Of a stretch of 64,000 nt of DNA, positions 1-11,726 are shown piece after piece. The DNA is taken from NCBI RefSeq assembly GCF_034140825.1, contig NC_089039.1, positions 565,501 to 629,500 of the forward strand, read 5' to 3'. This DNA is from Oryza sativa Japonica Group (taxonomy: Eukaryota > Streptophyta > Magnoliopsida > Poales > Poaceae). The position numbers and the translations under genes were made by a program. Under the pieces are notes generated by a model. It ran no database searches and was not told the DNA's origin. It saw only the letters and a list, made by a program, of their open reading frames with translations. Within the stretch, counting starts at the first letter, position 1. Each line of letters starts with the position of its first letter.

Positions 1-1539
1 AACCTCTCTGAATCTAGTCAGAAAGAATGGGGAGCTGTACAATCCATTCACAACACCAAGAATGAAAACCTGCGGGTTCATCCTCTTCATCATGTGTAGT
101 ACCCTATCCCTTGCACTATCAATGTTTTCTGTCTCATCACCTAGCTTTCTCATTCGTGACATGCAGTTGATTATGAGTACCTCATCCTTGTCAATACTGA
201 GATCCTCGATGCAGATAGTTTCCCATCTTGAAGCAATGCCATGATACTGGAAAGGTACGTTGAACATATTTGCATACTCTGCCAACCGCTTTCCAGTCTC
301 CTCAATCCTTTCATGAGGGCGAAAACCAGGCTGGGGTACATCTACACCTGTGATACGAAGCTTAGGGGGGCCACCTTCTCGCTTTGCAAGTCGCTGAATT
401 AGACATGGCCACTGAAAGCCGAAGAGGATGCCAAAATCAACGATATGCAATGTTGTTTTCCCCTCCAATGCATCAATGATGGTTTTGTTGGAGAAGTAGT
501 ATGTTACCATCTCAAAAGGGCATGCTACAAAATATAGATGATAGGCCTTTAGCATGTCTCTGGTGCTCGTTTGTTTCGCCATCAGTTTTTCGTACATTTG
601 ACTCCCAGTCCCAGCCAAGCGAGCCTCGAGGCCATCTGCAAAGCAGTTTGCTAGCCTCTGAGAACCATCTCCATCTGGCAAAGCGTGATGCCTTATTTTC
701 CTCAGTAGCTCACTAGCAAAGGGATGGTTGTTAGATGCTATCGCTTGTGCACATTGGATGAGAAGAACACTGAGATCTATTGCCTCTTTCTGTTTCTTCT
801 TACTACTGTGTGGCTTCCTTTGCCCTTTTCCATATCCTTTGCTTTGAAATTTCTTTGGGTTGTCGCTTGCTTCTTTTGCCATCATTCCTCTAAGGTTAGC
901 AACTTCACCAGGGAGCTGCCTATTGCAGAGCAGAATACTATCAAACATTTCATCCCGTATTGTTTCACTAGTGGAGATGGCCATATGCTTACTGTTCCTT
1001 GCTTCCATCAACTCTATGTGCTCAACATGAGGATCATGAGGATGATTCCTTATTTTGTTCTCATGCTTGCCCTTCTGTTCTGTTGTCTCTGTTGTTTGTT
1101 TGCAAGCATAAAGACCATTCTTCTCTGGATCATCCACCAACTTTTCAATATTTGGAATGAACCTCTTTGCTTCCTCAACACCTCTCCTGAATTGCAAAGC
1201 CAAACGGTCAAATTCAGAAGACCAGTCGGTGGTTATCGAATGCGCATCCTGTGACCCAAGGAGATCACTAACAAAGCTACCACTACATGCCTGTTCATGA
1301 TAACTGCTGCTACCATTATCAGGGTAATCTGCTTGACTGTCACCGTTAATTGCTGTCTCCTTAGATGAAGATGGGTATGCCTTCCCAAGAATATCATAGA
1401 AGGGCTTCTCTGTCGCCTGAAGTGCATCCTGTCCTTTTTTTATGCTGATCTTTTCATCAATATCCTCCTCCATCAATATTCTGTTTATATAATCAAGAGT
1501 TATGTTTGAGTTGGTCTGACAATACTCAGGGCTGTCCAT
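1..1539 (-). CDS. GRAS-domain transcriptional regulator, SCL14/SCL33-like (C-terminus outside window)
   Basis: One open frame of 513 codons runs from ATG at 1539 to the window edge without a stop. The N-terminal part is acidic and variable. The GRAS domain follows: leucine-rich repeat I (LLIQCAQAIA), the VHIID block (LHIVDFGI, then FQWP), leucine repeat II, and a PFYRE-type block ending near FILGVVNG. The SAW block lies beyond position 1. GRAS proteins act in the nucleus as coregulators; the LISCL subgroup, to which this belongs by overall pattern, includes stress-related SCL14-type proteins. An in-frame TAG upstream of the ATG, followed by an acceptor-like TTTGTAG, suggests a 5'UTR intron. 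It is a tandem paralogue of the gene at 3415-5625. No break is seen. Confidence 0.9.
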   Translation of the reverse strand, partial: MDSPEYCQTNSNITLDYINRILMEEDIDEKISIKKGQDALQATEKPFYDILGKAYPSSSKETAINGDSQADYPDNGSSSYHEQACSGSFVSDLLGSQDAHSITTDWSSEFDRLALQFRRGVEEAKRFIPNIEKLVDDPEKNGLYACKQTTETTEQKGKHENKIRNHPHDPHVEHIELMEARNSKHMAISTSETIRDEMFDSILLCNRQLPGEVANLRGMMAKEASDNPKKFQSKGYGKGQRKPHSSKKKQKEAIDLSVLLIQCAQAIASNNHPFASELLRKIRHHALPDGDGSQRLANCFADGLEARLAGTGSQMYEKLMAKQTSTRDMLKAYHLYFVACPFEMVTYYFSNKTIIDALEGKTTLHIVDFGILFGFQWPCLIQRLAKREGGPPKLRITGVDVPQPGFRPHERIEETGKRLAEYANMFNVPFQYHGIASRWETICIEDLSIDKDEVLIINCMSRMRKLGDETENIDSARDRVLHMMKRMNPQVFILGVVNGLYSSPFFLTRFREV

Positions 1540-3414
1540 TATGCTAGACCTGCATTGCTTTAAGCTTCTGAAGCAGAAATTTGTGATCTACAAAAGAGCA
1601 AGTCAACCTTTTAGAAGGGTTTCTTTACCAGCCAATGTCTTTTTTTTTTGCCTCTCAAAACTTGCTAAAATATCAAAATAAGTCATAGATAGGATAATAG
1701 GATAAGTTCAAGAGTTCTTTTATGGTCCTGAGAGGTGCCACGCTAATTAACAACAGGAGTTGCCAATATGAATGAAAACATTAAAATTCGGAGGTACTGG
1801 TACCTCCCAGGACTGTAATCAGCAAAACATAGTTTTTTGCCTAGATAAACTGACATGTAAAACCATCTCTGGCACCCAATTTTGAAGATTGTATGCACTA
1901 CTTACCTGCTATGTAAATCATACTTTTGACATGGATAACCTCCAAACTCTGGAAGACACCTTTTGTTGAGAAAAAATGTTGGTGTATCAAAATGTAGGAG
2001 TTGGTAACTTGGTATACCAACTACACTGTAGAATATATCCCAAATATACTTTTTATGATGTATACTACTATTACTGCTGTTACCAATTGTTAACAGCAGC
2101 AAGAGAGATTACATCAGTATTTACCTAGCTTAATGATGTATCTGGCCTATGGTGAGGAAGGAGGGAGGTGAAAAACTGGGGACTTTATTTTGAGCCATTG
2201 AGAGTAGTGGCATTGTCCAGTCCTTATGAGAGGGGCTGAGGCTCCTTAGTTGTGCTGATGGGTGAGCTTTTCTTGTTGATGTGAAAATTGTTTAATGTTC
2301 CTCTTGGTCTTTATTTCTTGTTACTTTCTTGTTGACATCTGGCTGATTAATATTAGGGTTATTTCTTGTAACCTTCTTCTTGACACTTTTCTGATTTATA
2401 AAACATATAACTGTGACATGAAGGTAACAGATCATATTCCAAATGGCTTTCTTGTGATCATTTCTGTTACAAACTAGGCACCATTGTCATTCATCCAGGC
2501 TGGGCCTTTTGGTTCAGTTTGGACACATAGATGCCCCCAATTATAACCAAAGAGAAGGATGTGACAACTGATAAAAGGACATCATGTGCCCAGGAAAATG
2601 ATAAGTAAACTGGAAATTCTAAAGTTATTGTCTAACTATTTAACGTATTGTGCTATTTACTCTAATCCCACGTTAAACAGTAACCGGCCATTGGAAATTT
2701 AGAATACAATCAGTAATCTAACTTAGGAGTAAAAAAAATATGAGAATATGAGAACTAAAAGTTATGAATATAATCTAGAAATTGTACTTCCAAGAATAAT
2801 TTACTGGTATACAATGAAGTAGTTGTTTCCAGCCAAATAGTTTGCTAATAGATGGAAAGAACAATTGCATGTCACTGGAGCACAAACAGTCTCTTGTTTA
2901 AGCTGTATGATTCCAGCTATTCATTGCTTGCAGCTTTTTTTGTCTCCTTCTCAGGTATTTAAAATTATTATTTTTGCTTCCCCATTCACATGCACTTAGA
3001 TGTTGCACTATTACAACCTATTATGCATGAAAGAACAAGGGATAGACACATTGGTTTTAGAAAACAACAGTTTCACTACTAGAGTAGTTTTCTATTACAC
3101 ATTTACACTTTGTTCTGAAATAAAACAAGAAGACTTTTAGTATGGTCCTTAGGGAGGAACCTTGAACTTTCAAATAGTACATATTGTTGAGATGGAAGGA
3201 CTGGTACCTCCTTCAAAGGTATAAAAAAAGTATGTTATACACTTCGTTTAGTTTAGTTTCTATATATGCTCATGTACAATCAAATCAATACATATAAAGG
3301 ATACATATATGTTCATTTATTGTGTTTACGACTGTTCAAGTAGATACAGAGATTGGCAGTTGCCTATACACCTTTGAGCACCATAGCATATGTACATGAA
3401 AAACTGTTTGAATC
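1540..3414. other. Spacer upstream of the first GRAS gene and 3' flank of the second
   Basis: No coding region can be supported here. The part next to 1539 should hold the 5'UTR, a probable leader intron and the promoter of the first GRAS gene. About 3100-3414 is probably the 3'UTR of the second gene. The sequence is AT-rich, with no element ends that I recognise. Confidence 0.5.
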
Positions 3415-5625
3415 TTACTGATCCAAATATGATTCATTTGGCTTCCATGTGGATATGGCATAAATTACTCTCCCTTTCCATCCTTGTAGTAGCCAGGCAC
3501 CATCTTCATCAGCTACAAAGTCCTCATGGTAAATCCCTTTCTTCATATTTATTATCTCTTTCAAGGTGGCTGGATCGACAGGGAGCTGCTTGAACCCAGC
3601 CTTGAGGCACCGTGCTTGCCACTGCTTGTAACTTTCTGGCCTCTCAGTCCTTTCTGCACCCTCGCATGCTATGATGTTAAGTGCTTCCTGCCCAAAGAGT
3701 CCCCCCTCTATCATCTTCCTCGCCTCGTTATCCCGTGGAACATTTGCATCAATCATGTCAAACAATGAAGAGTAATGGAACAGAACCTCTTTGAAACGTG
3801 TGATGAAGAAGGGAGAGCTGTATGATCCATTGACAATACCGAGAATAAAAACCCTTGGGTTCATCATCCTCATTATTTTCAGCACCCTATCCCTTGCGCT
3901 ATTCATAGATACCATCTCATCACCAAGATTCTTCATCCTGAACATACAGTTGACTATGAGCACTTCATCCTTGTCAATGTTCAGGTCCTCAATTTGTACG
4001 GTTTCCCACCGTGAAGCAATGCCCTGATATTGAAAAGGCACCTTGAACAAGTTTGCATAATCAGCCAACCGCTTCCCTGTCTCCTCAATTATTTCACAGG
4101 GGTGGAAACCTGGCTGGGGCATATCTATACCTGTGATCCTAAGCTTGGGTGGACCCCCTTCTTCATTTGCAAGCCGCTGAATCAATGATGGCCACTGAAA
4201 GCCAGTGCAAATGCCGAAATGAACAATGTGCACCTTTCTTGGTTGCTGCCCCTTTGATGCATCAAGAATAGTTTGGTTTGCATAGGCGAATGACGCCCTT
4301 TCGAAAGGGCAAGCTGAAAGGTAGAGGCTGTAAGCCTTCAACAAACTCTCAGCACTGGTTCGGCTTGCCATGAGCTTGCGATACACCTGGCTCCCGATCC
4401 CAGCCAAGCGCGCCTCCAGACCATCCACCAAGTAAAATGCCAACCTCTGGTTACTATCTCCATCTGGTGAAGAATGCTGTCTTATCTTCTTCACTAGTTC
4501 ACTGGCCGAAATGCGGTCGTCAGCTGCTACTGCTTGTGCACAGTGGATGAGGAGATTCCTGAGATCAACTACATCCTTCTTGAGTTGTTTCATACCCCGT
4601 AATTTCCGTTGTGCAGATCCTCTGGTTTGTCCATTCAGTGAATTCTTGCGTGCTTGCTTCGTCATTATTTTTCGAAGATTTGATGCTTCGGCGAAATTCT
4701 CCACACCATAGCAGAGCAGAACCCTGTCAAACATATCATTCCGGATTATTTCACAGTAAGTGATGGCATAGCGTTTGCTGTTCCTCCCTTCCAAGATATC
4801 CAAGTCTGTGGTGTAAGGGCTGTGCCTTTGATCTGTCAACTCAAAGATTGCATATCTTTTCTTGTCTCCTACTTTTGCCTTCGTGGTCATTTTTGAAATG
4901 GAGAGCCCCCGGTCAGTGTCCAAATCGATCACCAACTTATCAATAATTGGAACAAATCTCTTTGCCTCCTCGGCACCTCTTCTAATTTGGAAGCCAGGGA
5001 TGCCAAAGGTAGAAGTCCAGGCAGTGCTTACCAAGTGTTGGTTTGGAAGAAAAAGACTCCTGCCATAGCTATATGGACTCAATGGGGTTGGCAAGGGCTG
5101 TAACATGTTGAAACTGGAATGGCTACTATGGTACCTATTATGATAATTGTTTCTGCTACTGCTCTCATCAGGCGTATCTGGTTCATTTGCGCTATGGAGT
5201 GCTAGCCGGTTTAGCGATGGTGGATATACCTGGCCAAGAATATCATAGAAGGGTTTCTCTGCAGCCTGAAGAGCAGCCTCCCCTTGGTGCAGGTCAACCC
5301 TCTCATCGACGTCCTCCATCAGCACCCGACTTATGTAGCAAAGGGCATCGCTTGATCTGATCCTCTGGTACCCTAGACTAAGCGCTGCATCAATCTGAAA
5401 TTGTTGTTGTCCAAGATTACTTTTGTCATTGCAAATCCCAGGGATGGTGACTGCACCTGACAAATACGTTCTTGATCCTGTGGTTGGCTGGGAAAACAGC
5501 TGCGGATCGCTGGGGCTGTAGTTGTACAAGCTGAGTTGCTGCTGGGAAGAACAGGAAGACCCATCATGTGGCTGTTCTGTTTCTGTGGTGGTGTATTGAT
5601 TGTCAAAGGGAAGCTCAATCACCAT
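3415..5625 (-). CDS. GRAS-domain transcriptional regulator, SCL14/SCL33-like, complete
   Basis: A single coding exon of 736 residues starts at MVIELPFDNQ. The frame stays open for 70 codons upstream, but that stretch lacks family-like sequence and includes a poly-A run after an acceptor-like TTTTCAG, so it is read as leader. The N-terminal third is Gln/Ser/Tyr-rich. The GRAS domain holds leucine repeat I (LLIHCAQAVA), a VHIID block, FQWPSLIQRLA, leucine repeat II, a PFYRE-type block (FILGIVNGSY) and a SAW block with the conserved tryptophans (GWKGRVIYAISTW) near the end. Length is normal for the LISCL group. The VHIID block reads VHIVHFGI: the usual Asp is His, while the neighbouring paralogue keeps Asp. 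The likely role is a nuclear transcription coregulator. Confidence 0.95.
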   Translation of the reverse strand: MVIELPFDNQYTTTETEQPHDGSSCSSQQQLSLYNYSPSDPQLFSQPTTGSRTYLSGAVTIPGICNDKSNLGQQQFQIDAALSLGYQRIRSSDALCYISRVLMEDVDERVDLHQGEAALQAAEKPFYDILGQVYPPSLNRLALHSANEPDTPDESSSRNNYHNRYHSSHSSFNMLQPLPTPLSPYSYGRSLFLPNQHLVSTAWTSTFGIPGFQIRRGAEEAKRFVPIIDKLVIDLDTDRGLSISKMTTKAKVGDKKRYAIFELTDQRHSPYTTDLDILEGRNSKRYAITYCEIIRNDMFDRVLLCYGVENFAEASNLRKIMTKQARKNSLNGQTRGSAQRKLRGMKQLKKDVVDLRNLLIHCAQAVAADDRISASELVKKIRQHSSPDGDSNQRLAFYLVDGLEARLAGIGSQVYRKLMASRTSAESLLKAYSLYLSACPFERASFAYANQTILDASKGQQPRKVHIVHFGICTGFQWPSLIQRLANEEGGPPKLRITGIDMPQPGFHPCEIIEETGKRLADYANLFKVPFQYQGIASRWETVQIEDLNIDKDEVLIVNCMFRMKNLGDEMVSMNSARDRVLKIMRMMNPRVFILGIVNGSYSSPFFITRFKEVLFHYSSLFDMIDANVPRDNEARKMIEGGLFGQEALNIIACEGAERTERPESYKQWQARCLKAGFKQLPVDPATLKEIINMKKGIYHEDFVADEDGAWLLQGWKGRVIYAISTWKPNESYLDQ

Positions 5626-7560
5626 TTGTTTTTTTTTTTTTTGCCACCTGAAAACTGAATGACAGATATATCCTGTCCCACAGCAAATGAATTCAGTTTG
5701 TTGTCTGTAAAAGGGAAAGTGAAGCAAGTTTTGCATGAGACAGATTCTGAATTCTTCTTCATGATCACGGATACTCAAAATTATGTTCAGCCTACTCATT
5801 TGGTAGAATTCAGAACATTTGCATCCCCAAACCATAGAAGGTTGTTTATAAGAGGGAACCGCAACCAGTTAGCGCATTATTTCCTCACCCTTTTTTTCTT
5901 TGGAAATTCAGCTTATAATTGATTCGGTGTGAACTTCTATGAAAACAAGCAAAACTATGGTCTCCAGTAACAAATTGAATTGTGTTGCATAAATTACACA
6001 ACAGTACACCTGAAGTACTCGTTTCTAACATTCTGAATGTTGAACTGCAGGAGGCTCCTGATGGAAGAGCTCAAGAACATTGTTGTCTGCTAATTATGGA
6101 AAACAGGCAAGTAGTTAAAGTAGACAAACACGCACCTTACTTATCAGCAGTTCCAATTCAGCAACAACATCATATATAGGTTCCTTGAGACACAGAAGTG
6201 AAGGAAGAGGGGCATGGGCCATGTTCATTTCAGATTATATAGAGATCATGTTGTCCCCATGAAATGAAGGTGGTTTTCCAATTTCGGTAGCTAATGTTTG
6301 GTAGTGAGACCAGTGTCGATGTAAACTAAAATCTTTGTATGTATCTTTCTTTCAGGGTTCAGATTGCTCCACCGTTTTTTGGGGGGATATTCTTGATGCA
6401 ATATAAAAAAAGGCGAATATTAGGGATGGCTTGATGATCTAAGGCTCCCGTACATGTTTTTTGCGAGAAAGTAGCTAGCGAGCCCAGCTAGAAACAATCC
6501 TTCTTCTTAAGATAATGAGCTAGGAACATCCTTTTATTTGTCCATCTGTAGTTAACTACAATGCCTTGGCATCAAGAATCTCCAATCAAGAACACGTTCA
6601 CACTATAATGTGTCTAGCAGCAGCTAGCATCATTATCCTAAAAAAATTTAGCTACATACATAAACATTTAAAAGAGTAAAGTGTATTGCTGGCACTTAAA
6701 TTTGTTCGTCTTATCTAGGTCCTTGATATTGTTAAAGTGTATTATTTTGTTCTCAAATTACCATGACATCTTTGAGATCCTATATGGCACTCACGTGTCA
6801 AATTACCACGACACCTTTGAGATCCTATATGGCACTCACGTGTCATGTCACACGGGTGTTAACTCATTTTCTTTATATTTTTCTCTTTCCTTTTCTTCTC
6901 TTCTTCGTTCCTACTCGTGTGGGAAAAAAATGAGAAAAAGAAAAAGAAAATTTAGGACCGGAATATCCGTGTGGCATGTCACTTTAGTGTCCATGTGGCA
7001 TACCTTGTAGGATCCCGAAGAGGTCTTGGCTAGTTAGGACCGGAATAACACACTTAACAAGCTTGGGGATTTAAAAATACATTTTAAGAGTTTGGAGATC
7101 TGGGATGTCATTGATAAACAAGTTTAGAGATCGACAATGCACGTTCGTCTTGTTTAAACAAGACAATTCTATTTTTAAGATAATAGAAGCTTAATTGAGC
7201 TCATCCAATTACATCAAAGTGATATAACTGTATTGAGAACACTCTCGGACTTTGCATAACTAAGTTATGCATAACCAAAATACACACAATGTGGTTTTAA
7301 AGTGAAAGCAAATACAAAACACGGGGAGAATTAAGGGCCATCAATCTTAAAACTAATAAATCGCTACCCACGTTTCTGGGTAAAAAAAAAATTCCATGCT
7401 CCAATCTCTAACATGCCGCAGTAGTAAAATCAATCTCGGTTTACCATATGCTAGCGACAGAGAAAGCATGGTTAGTGTAGCTGTCTACCCATTTTACACT
7501 TAGCTTCACTCAATTGGACAGTCTACTGGTGACATCGATGAACTTACATCCAACAACATA
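5626..7560. other. Intergenic spacer between the GRAS gene and RH17
   Basis: No gene can be supported. 5626-5900 is probably leader and 5'UTR intron of the GRAS gene. 6660-7150 looks like a repeated non-coding block, with related short phrases near both ends and a 45-bp tandem duplication inside (separate entry). Nothing recognisable lies in 7150-7560 before the MITE. Confidence 0.45.
6754..6843. repeat. 45-bp tandem duplication with two CACGTGTC motifs
   Basis: Two adjacent 45-bp copies (6754-6798 and 6799-6843) differ at only a few bases. Each starts CAAATTACCA and ends TCACGTGT. Each copy contains CACGTGTC, an ABRE/G-box-like core. The block lies about 1.1 kb upstream of both divergent genes (GRAS to the left, RH17 to the right). 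Confidence 0.8.
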
Positions 7561-7697
7561 CTCCATCCGTCCTTAAAAAACAAATCTAGAATTAGATGTG
7601 ACATATCGTAGTACTATGAACCTATATATATCTAGGTTTATAGTACTATGATGTATCCTAACCGGTACTAGGTTGATCTTTTATAGGACGGAGGGAG
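7561..7697. mobile_element. Stowaway-type MITE
   Basis: It begins CTCCATCCGTCC and ends GGACGGAGGGAG as an inverted repeat, flanked by TA on both sides (7559-7560, 7698-7699). That is the Stowaway (Tc1/mariner-type) signature. It ends about 200 bp before the RH17 start codon. Confidence 0.9.
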
Positions 7698-7779
7698 TAT
7701 ATACTATTTCGCAGAGCACACACTGGGAAAAAAAAAACTAAAACATTAAATTTTGGACCGAAAGACTAAAGCATTTACG

Positions 7780-7813
7780 GCCCAAATAAGCAGACGTGTG
7801 TATCCGGCCCACT
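7780..7813. promoter_or_regulatory. Site II-type motifs upstream of RH17
   Basis: GGCCCAAA at 7780 and GGCCCAC at about 7807 are reverse-orientation TGGGCY motifs, within 125 bp of the RH17 ATG. Such elements are common in plant promoters of ribosome-biogenesis and proliferation genes. The match is to sequence only. Confidence 0.5.
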
Positions 7814-7900
7814 TAAAGGTTGGTTGGTCTCTTCTTCTTCCTCCTCCATCCCCTTTGCCCTCCTGCTGCGCCGCCCCAACTCCGGCGCCGCAACAAAGCC

Positions 7901-10900
7901 ATGGCCAAGAAGCTCGGCAAGTCGCCGGTGGCGAAGGAGGAGGACAAGGAGGGGCTCTTCGCGTCATGCTCCTTCACCGACCTCGGCCTCCACCCCACCC
8001 TCTGCGCTCACCTCCAAGGTAGTTTTTCCCCTTCGACAAGCCATGGCTGGTTGGTTCTTGGATCGAATTTAGAGCAGACCATTACCGAGTTGATGTCAAA
8101 ATTTTACTATTCTCCGACGCCTCTGACTGATTTTATTTTGTTATCTCGTCCAACTTCCGTGACAAGTTTCACAGCATGCTAGCATAGGGTTTATGAACGG
8201 AAATGAAGATATATATATTCTTTTTATTATAGCTTGGTAATCAAACACTTTGGTCGTCTCTTTGATTTAGATAAGATGGGCTTCCAAGCGCCAACAAGAA
8301 TCCAAGCTCAGGCAATTCCAGTCGCCATGTCTGGACAACACATGTATATGCTCCTTTTTCACAATACCATAACTCCTTTGATTCAGAGACTTCTTTTTTT
8401 TATTTACATTTTGTTTTTTGGACTGTCAATTGCAGGCTAGTGAAGGCAGCAACTGGTACTGGCAAGACTCTTGCGTACCTTGCACCAATTGTTCACCTTC
8501 TCCAGATGAGGGAGCCTCGTGTTGAGAGAACTGATGGAACTTTTGGTAACAATAACTTCTTGTGATCTGCTTATGTTTCTTTTCATGCATTCTTTCATTA
8601 CCTATGTTTTTCGTATATCCACCATCCATTTGTAAAACTTTTTCTAGCTGTGGAGACTAACCCTTTGCTAACTCTTTTGATAGCTCTGGTACTTGTACCA
8701 ACACGGGAGCTATGCCTACAAGTTTATGGGATTGCACAGCAGTTGGTGCATCGTTTCCACTGGCTTGTCCCTGGTTACATAATGGGTGGTGAGAACAGAG
8801 CAAAAGAAAAGGCAAGATTGCGAAAAGGTATATCTTGTTCAAGGACATATTTTGTATCTCATTAAATATACTTTTATATAGCATCATATATTGAGGACAT
8901 GTTTATTGCAGGAATATCAATTCTAATTGCTACTCCTGGGCGTCTTCTGGACCACTTACAACATACGTCATCATTTGTCTACCCAAATATGCGTTGGATA
9001 GTTTTTGATGAAGCTGACAGGTCTGATAGCCATACATTCATTACTCGGTTTACCCTATTTCTTAGAAGGTTTTTAAGTGAACATAACTCTTTATGTTATT
9101 GGTGCTCATATTCTTGCAGCATTCTTGAACTTGGTTTTGGGAAAGCACTAGAGGATATACTAGAGCACTTGGGTTCAAGGAATGATACTTCTAACCAAAA
9201 TAAAAACAAAATGGAACCTATGAAAAGGCAAAACCTTCTGTTATCTGCAACTCTCAATGAAAAGGTGAATCGGTTAGCCAAGATTAGTTTGAAGAACCCT
9301 GTGATGATTGGTCTTGACGAACAGAACTCCAGTGCCCATGGGAAGAACCACACTTCTCTATTATCTGATGATGAAGAGGAAATACTGGAAAAGCACAACG
9401 TTACAGTGGAACAAGCAGTTGACGATTTCAAGCTTCCTGCACAGCTTGTTCAAAGATATGTTAAAGGTAGCAGAAAATTGCCTCCTTATATCATTTTAAG
9501 TCATGTTTTCCCTTTGCTCACTTAGTTTTTATATTTCATTCAGTTTCATGTGGTTCAAGGCTCGCGATTCTTCTTACCATTCTTAAATCTCTGTTTGAAA
9601 GACAACTGTCTCATAAGGTAAATTCTCTATATCCAGACCAGAAGCTGCTTCGGTTTCACTATGTTGTAACTTTTCCACTTCAAGTTTTGCTTGCCACCAA
9701 TAAATACTAAAAGTCATGTGAGTTAAACTATTCTGCGTTTGTTTGTGTCTTCTTTTTGCAGGTTGTTGTTTTCCTGTCAACATGTGACTCTGTAGATTTC
9801 CACCATACAGTACTCAGCCAGCTTGAGTGGAGCCCTGGCCTGCAACTGGATACGGATAAGAAGCAAAAGTTTATTAGCTGCAAAGTGTTCCGTTTACATG
9901 GGAATATGGACCAGGATGATCGCAAGAAATCATTTCTGGGATTCAGTTCTGAGAAATCTGCAATTCTTGTATCTACTGATGTTGCTGCTAGGGGCTTGGA
10001 CTTTCCAAAAGTTAAATGTATCATACAGTATGATTCACCTGGGGAGGCTTCTGAATATGTTCACAGGTACCTGAAGCATCTCCCTGTCTAAAACATTTAT
10101 TTGTAGGTTTCTGATTTATTGTTTCCAACATAGTTATAATTGTATTATTTGATTGTATACGAACAGACAAAATGTATTGTTGCAGACTAAAGCACTTTAC
10201 TCTTTACCTGGTTCCTTTTTATGTGGTAGTATTGTTCATTGATTTCCTGTTACATGAGACTGTTTTTGTCAAAACTCTGCAAAGTTTTTAGTCTTTTGAG
10301 TGCTATTCTGTCATGTAATTTCTTGTGAAGATGTTAAGGCATTTGATGTAAGCTAAGCTATAGAGACACTTTCTCTTGTGCTTCCCTTTTGCTATTTATG
10401 TTCTTTTTTTTGTTTATTTCAAGTATCAGCAACTTTATTCGTTTATTTTAGGGTTGGAAGAACTGCAAGGATTGGTGAAAAGGGGGAGGCTCTCCTGTTT
10501 CTCCAACCTATTGAAACCGACTACTTGAGAGATCTAGAGCTACATGGTGCATCACTTACAGAATACCCCCTCCAAAAGGTTTTAGACAGTTTTCCTGTAA
10601 ATGGACAGAGGCTTCACAAAAGGAAGCAAATATCTTTAGATATGCATCCATGGATAATGTCTTTACAGAGAGCATTGGAAAGTTTTGTCACATCCGAGGT
10701 AATGTATAGAACACATTTTCGTTCTGTTTCTTGGTATCATATTTGGCTACTCATGCACAATGAGATAAATAGTGCACAAATATGATTCCGTTGATCGTCT
10801 ATTGTGAATACCATGAGCTTTTGACCTTTTGCTGATCTTAGCAAATGCATTGTCATGTGTCCTCTTATCCAGGACACGACGAAGAAGCTTGCAAGAGATG

Positions 10901-11121
10901 CCTTCTGTTCTTGGGTGCGCGCCTACACTGCCCACCGAGGTGAACTGAAGAAGATTTTTATGGTCAAGAAGCTCCATTTGGGGCATGTAGCTAGAAGCTT
11001 TGGGTTGAAGGAGCAACCCTCCTTGTTGGGAAGGTCACACCAGGTGCAACTCAAGAAGAGGAAGAAAGAACAGAAGCGCGAAAGGCCTGCAAAAAGGAGG
11101 AAAATCCCGGCCAAGAGATGA
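7901..11121 (+). CDS. RH17: DEAD-box ATP-dependent RNA helicase 17 (Dbp7/DDX31 type)
   Basis: Ten exons join in frame to 591 residues: 7901-8018, 8271-8343, 8436-8545, 8684-8827, 8912-9020, 9120-9466, 9544-9617, 9762-10066, 10452-10698, 10873-11121. All introns are GT-AG. Visible motifs are Q (GFQAPTRIQ), I (AATGTGKT, about residues 68-75), Ia (PTREL), Ib (TPGRLLDH), II (DEAD, about 181-184), III (SAT, about 226-228), V (ARGLDFP) and VI (HRVGRTAR, about 426). An acidic insert ([10 protein letters not shown]) separates the two RecA lobes, and the C-terminus is a Lys/Arg-rich tail. Yeast and human relatives (Dbp7, DDX31) work in the nucleolus on 60S subunit assembly. That role is inferred here by family. 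The 3' end converges on the RAB5IF-like gene. Confidence 0.95.
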
Positions 11122-11726
11122 ATCTCCATAGCAGAAATGCTTGTAACTCGAAAACTAATGGTGGATCATGATCCACTCCAATTTTGTGGAACTAACAGCC
11201 GCAGCTTGAAGGTGAAAACATTGACCCCATGAAGCTTTCATGTTTTGGCCAGAAGCCTAGAGAAGAGCTAGTGTACTGCCTGTAATCTGAAATGTATCAA
11301 AAGACACAGAATGTTTTGCTCAGTTTGGGATTATCTACTGCTCTGCTAGTTACCCATTTTAATCAGAAATATAATCCATGTGTTTCTTCCTTACGATATT
11401 GTTTGCTCAAAATATTATCCATGTAAAAACTGGATTTGTTAGAAAGGCTTATTGGCTGGATGCAATTGAATGATACAGTACAAATGTTCTAACTCGGTAA
11501 GCACGTTTTTCAGACAAGCAATGTTCTACCTCATTGAGTTAAAACCATACTATCAAAATTACATTGGGACTCTGAAAGGAAACAACATTACTGCCTTTAA
11601 CGGTTTTCATAATACAAAGTTTGCTCTAAATGGCCCCCTTAATCTACACTGTTCTGGTGATTCCTTCCTGACCAAACATGGTGCACAAACTTCCATCCAT
11701 GGGCAACATGTCATCAGAGGAGCTTC

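Noticed and set aside
501-1254. Plus-strand open frames over the first GRAS gene
   Set aside because: They are the complement of a long conserved minus-strand coding frame and resemble no family.
5626-5835. 70-codon N-terminal extension of the second GRAS gene
   Set aside because: It is open and in frame, but it crosses a poly-A run and an acceptor-like TTTTCAG, has no family resemblance, and the next Met begins a typical start (MVIELPF).
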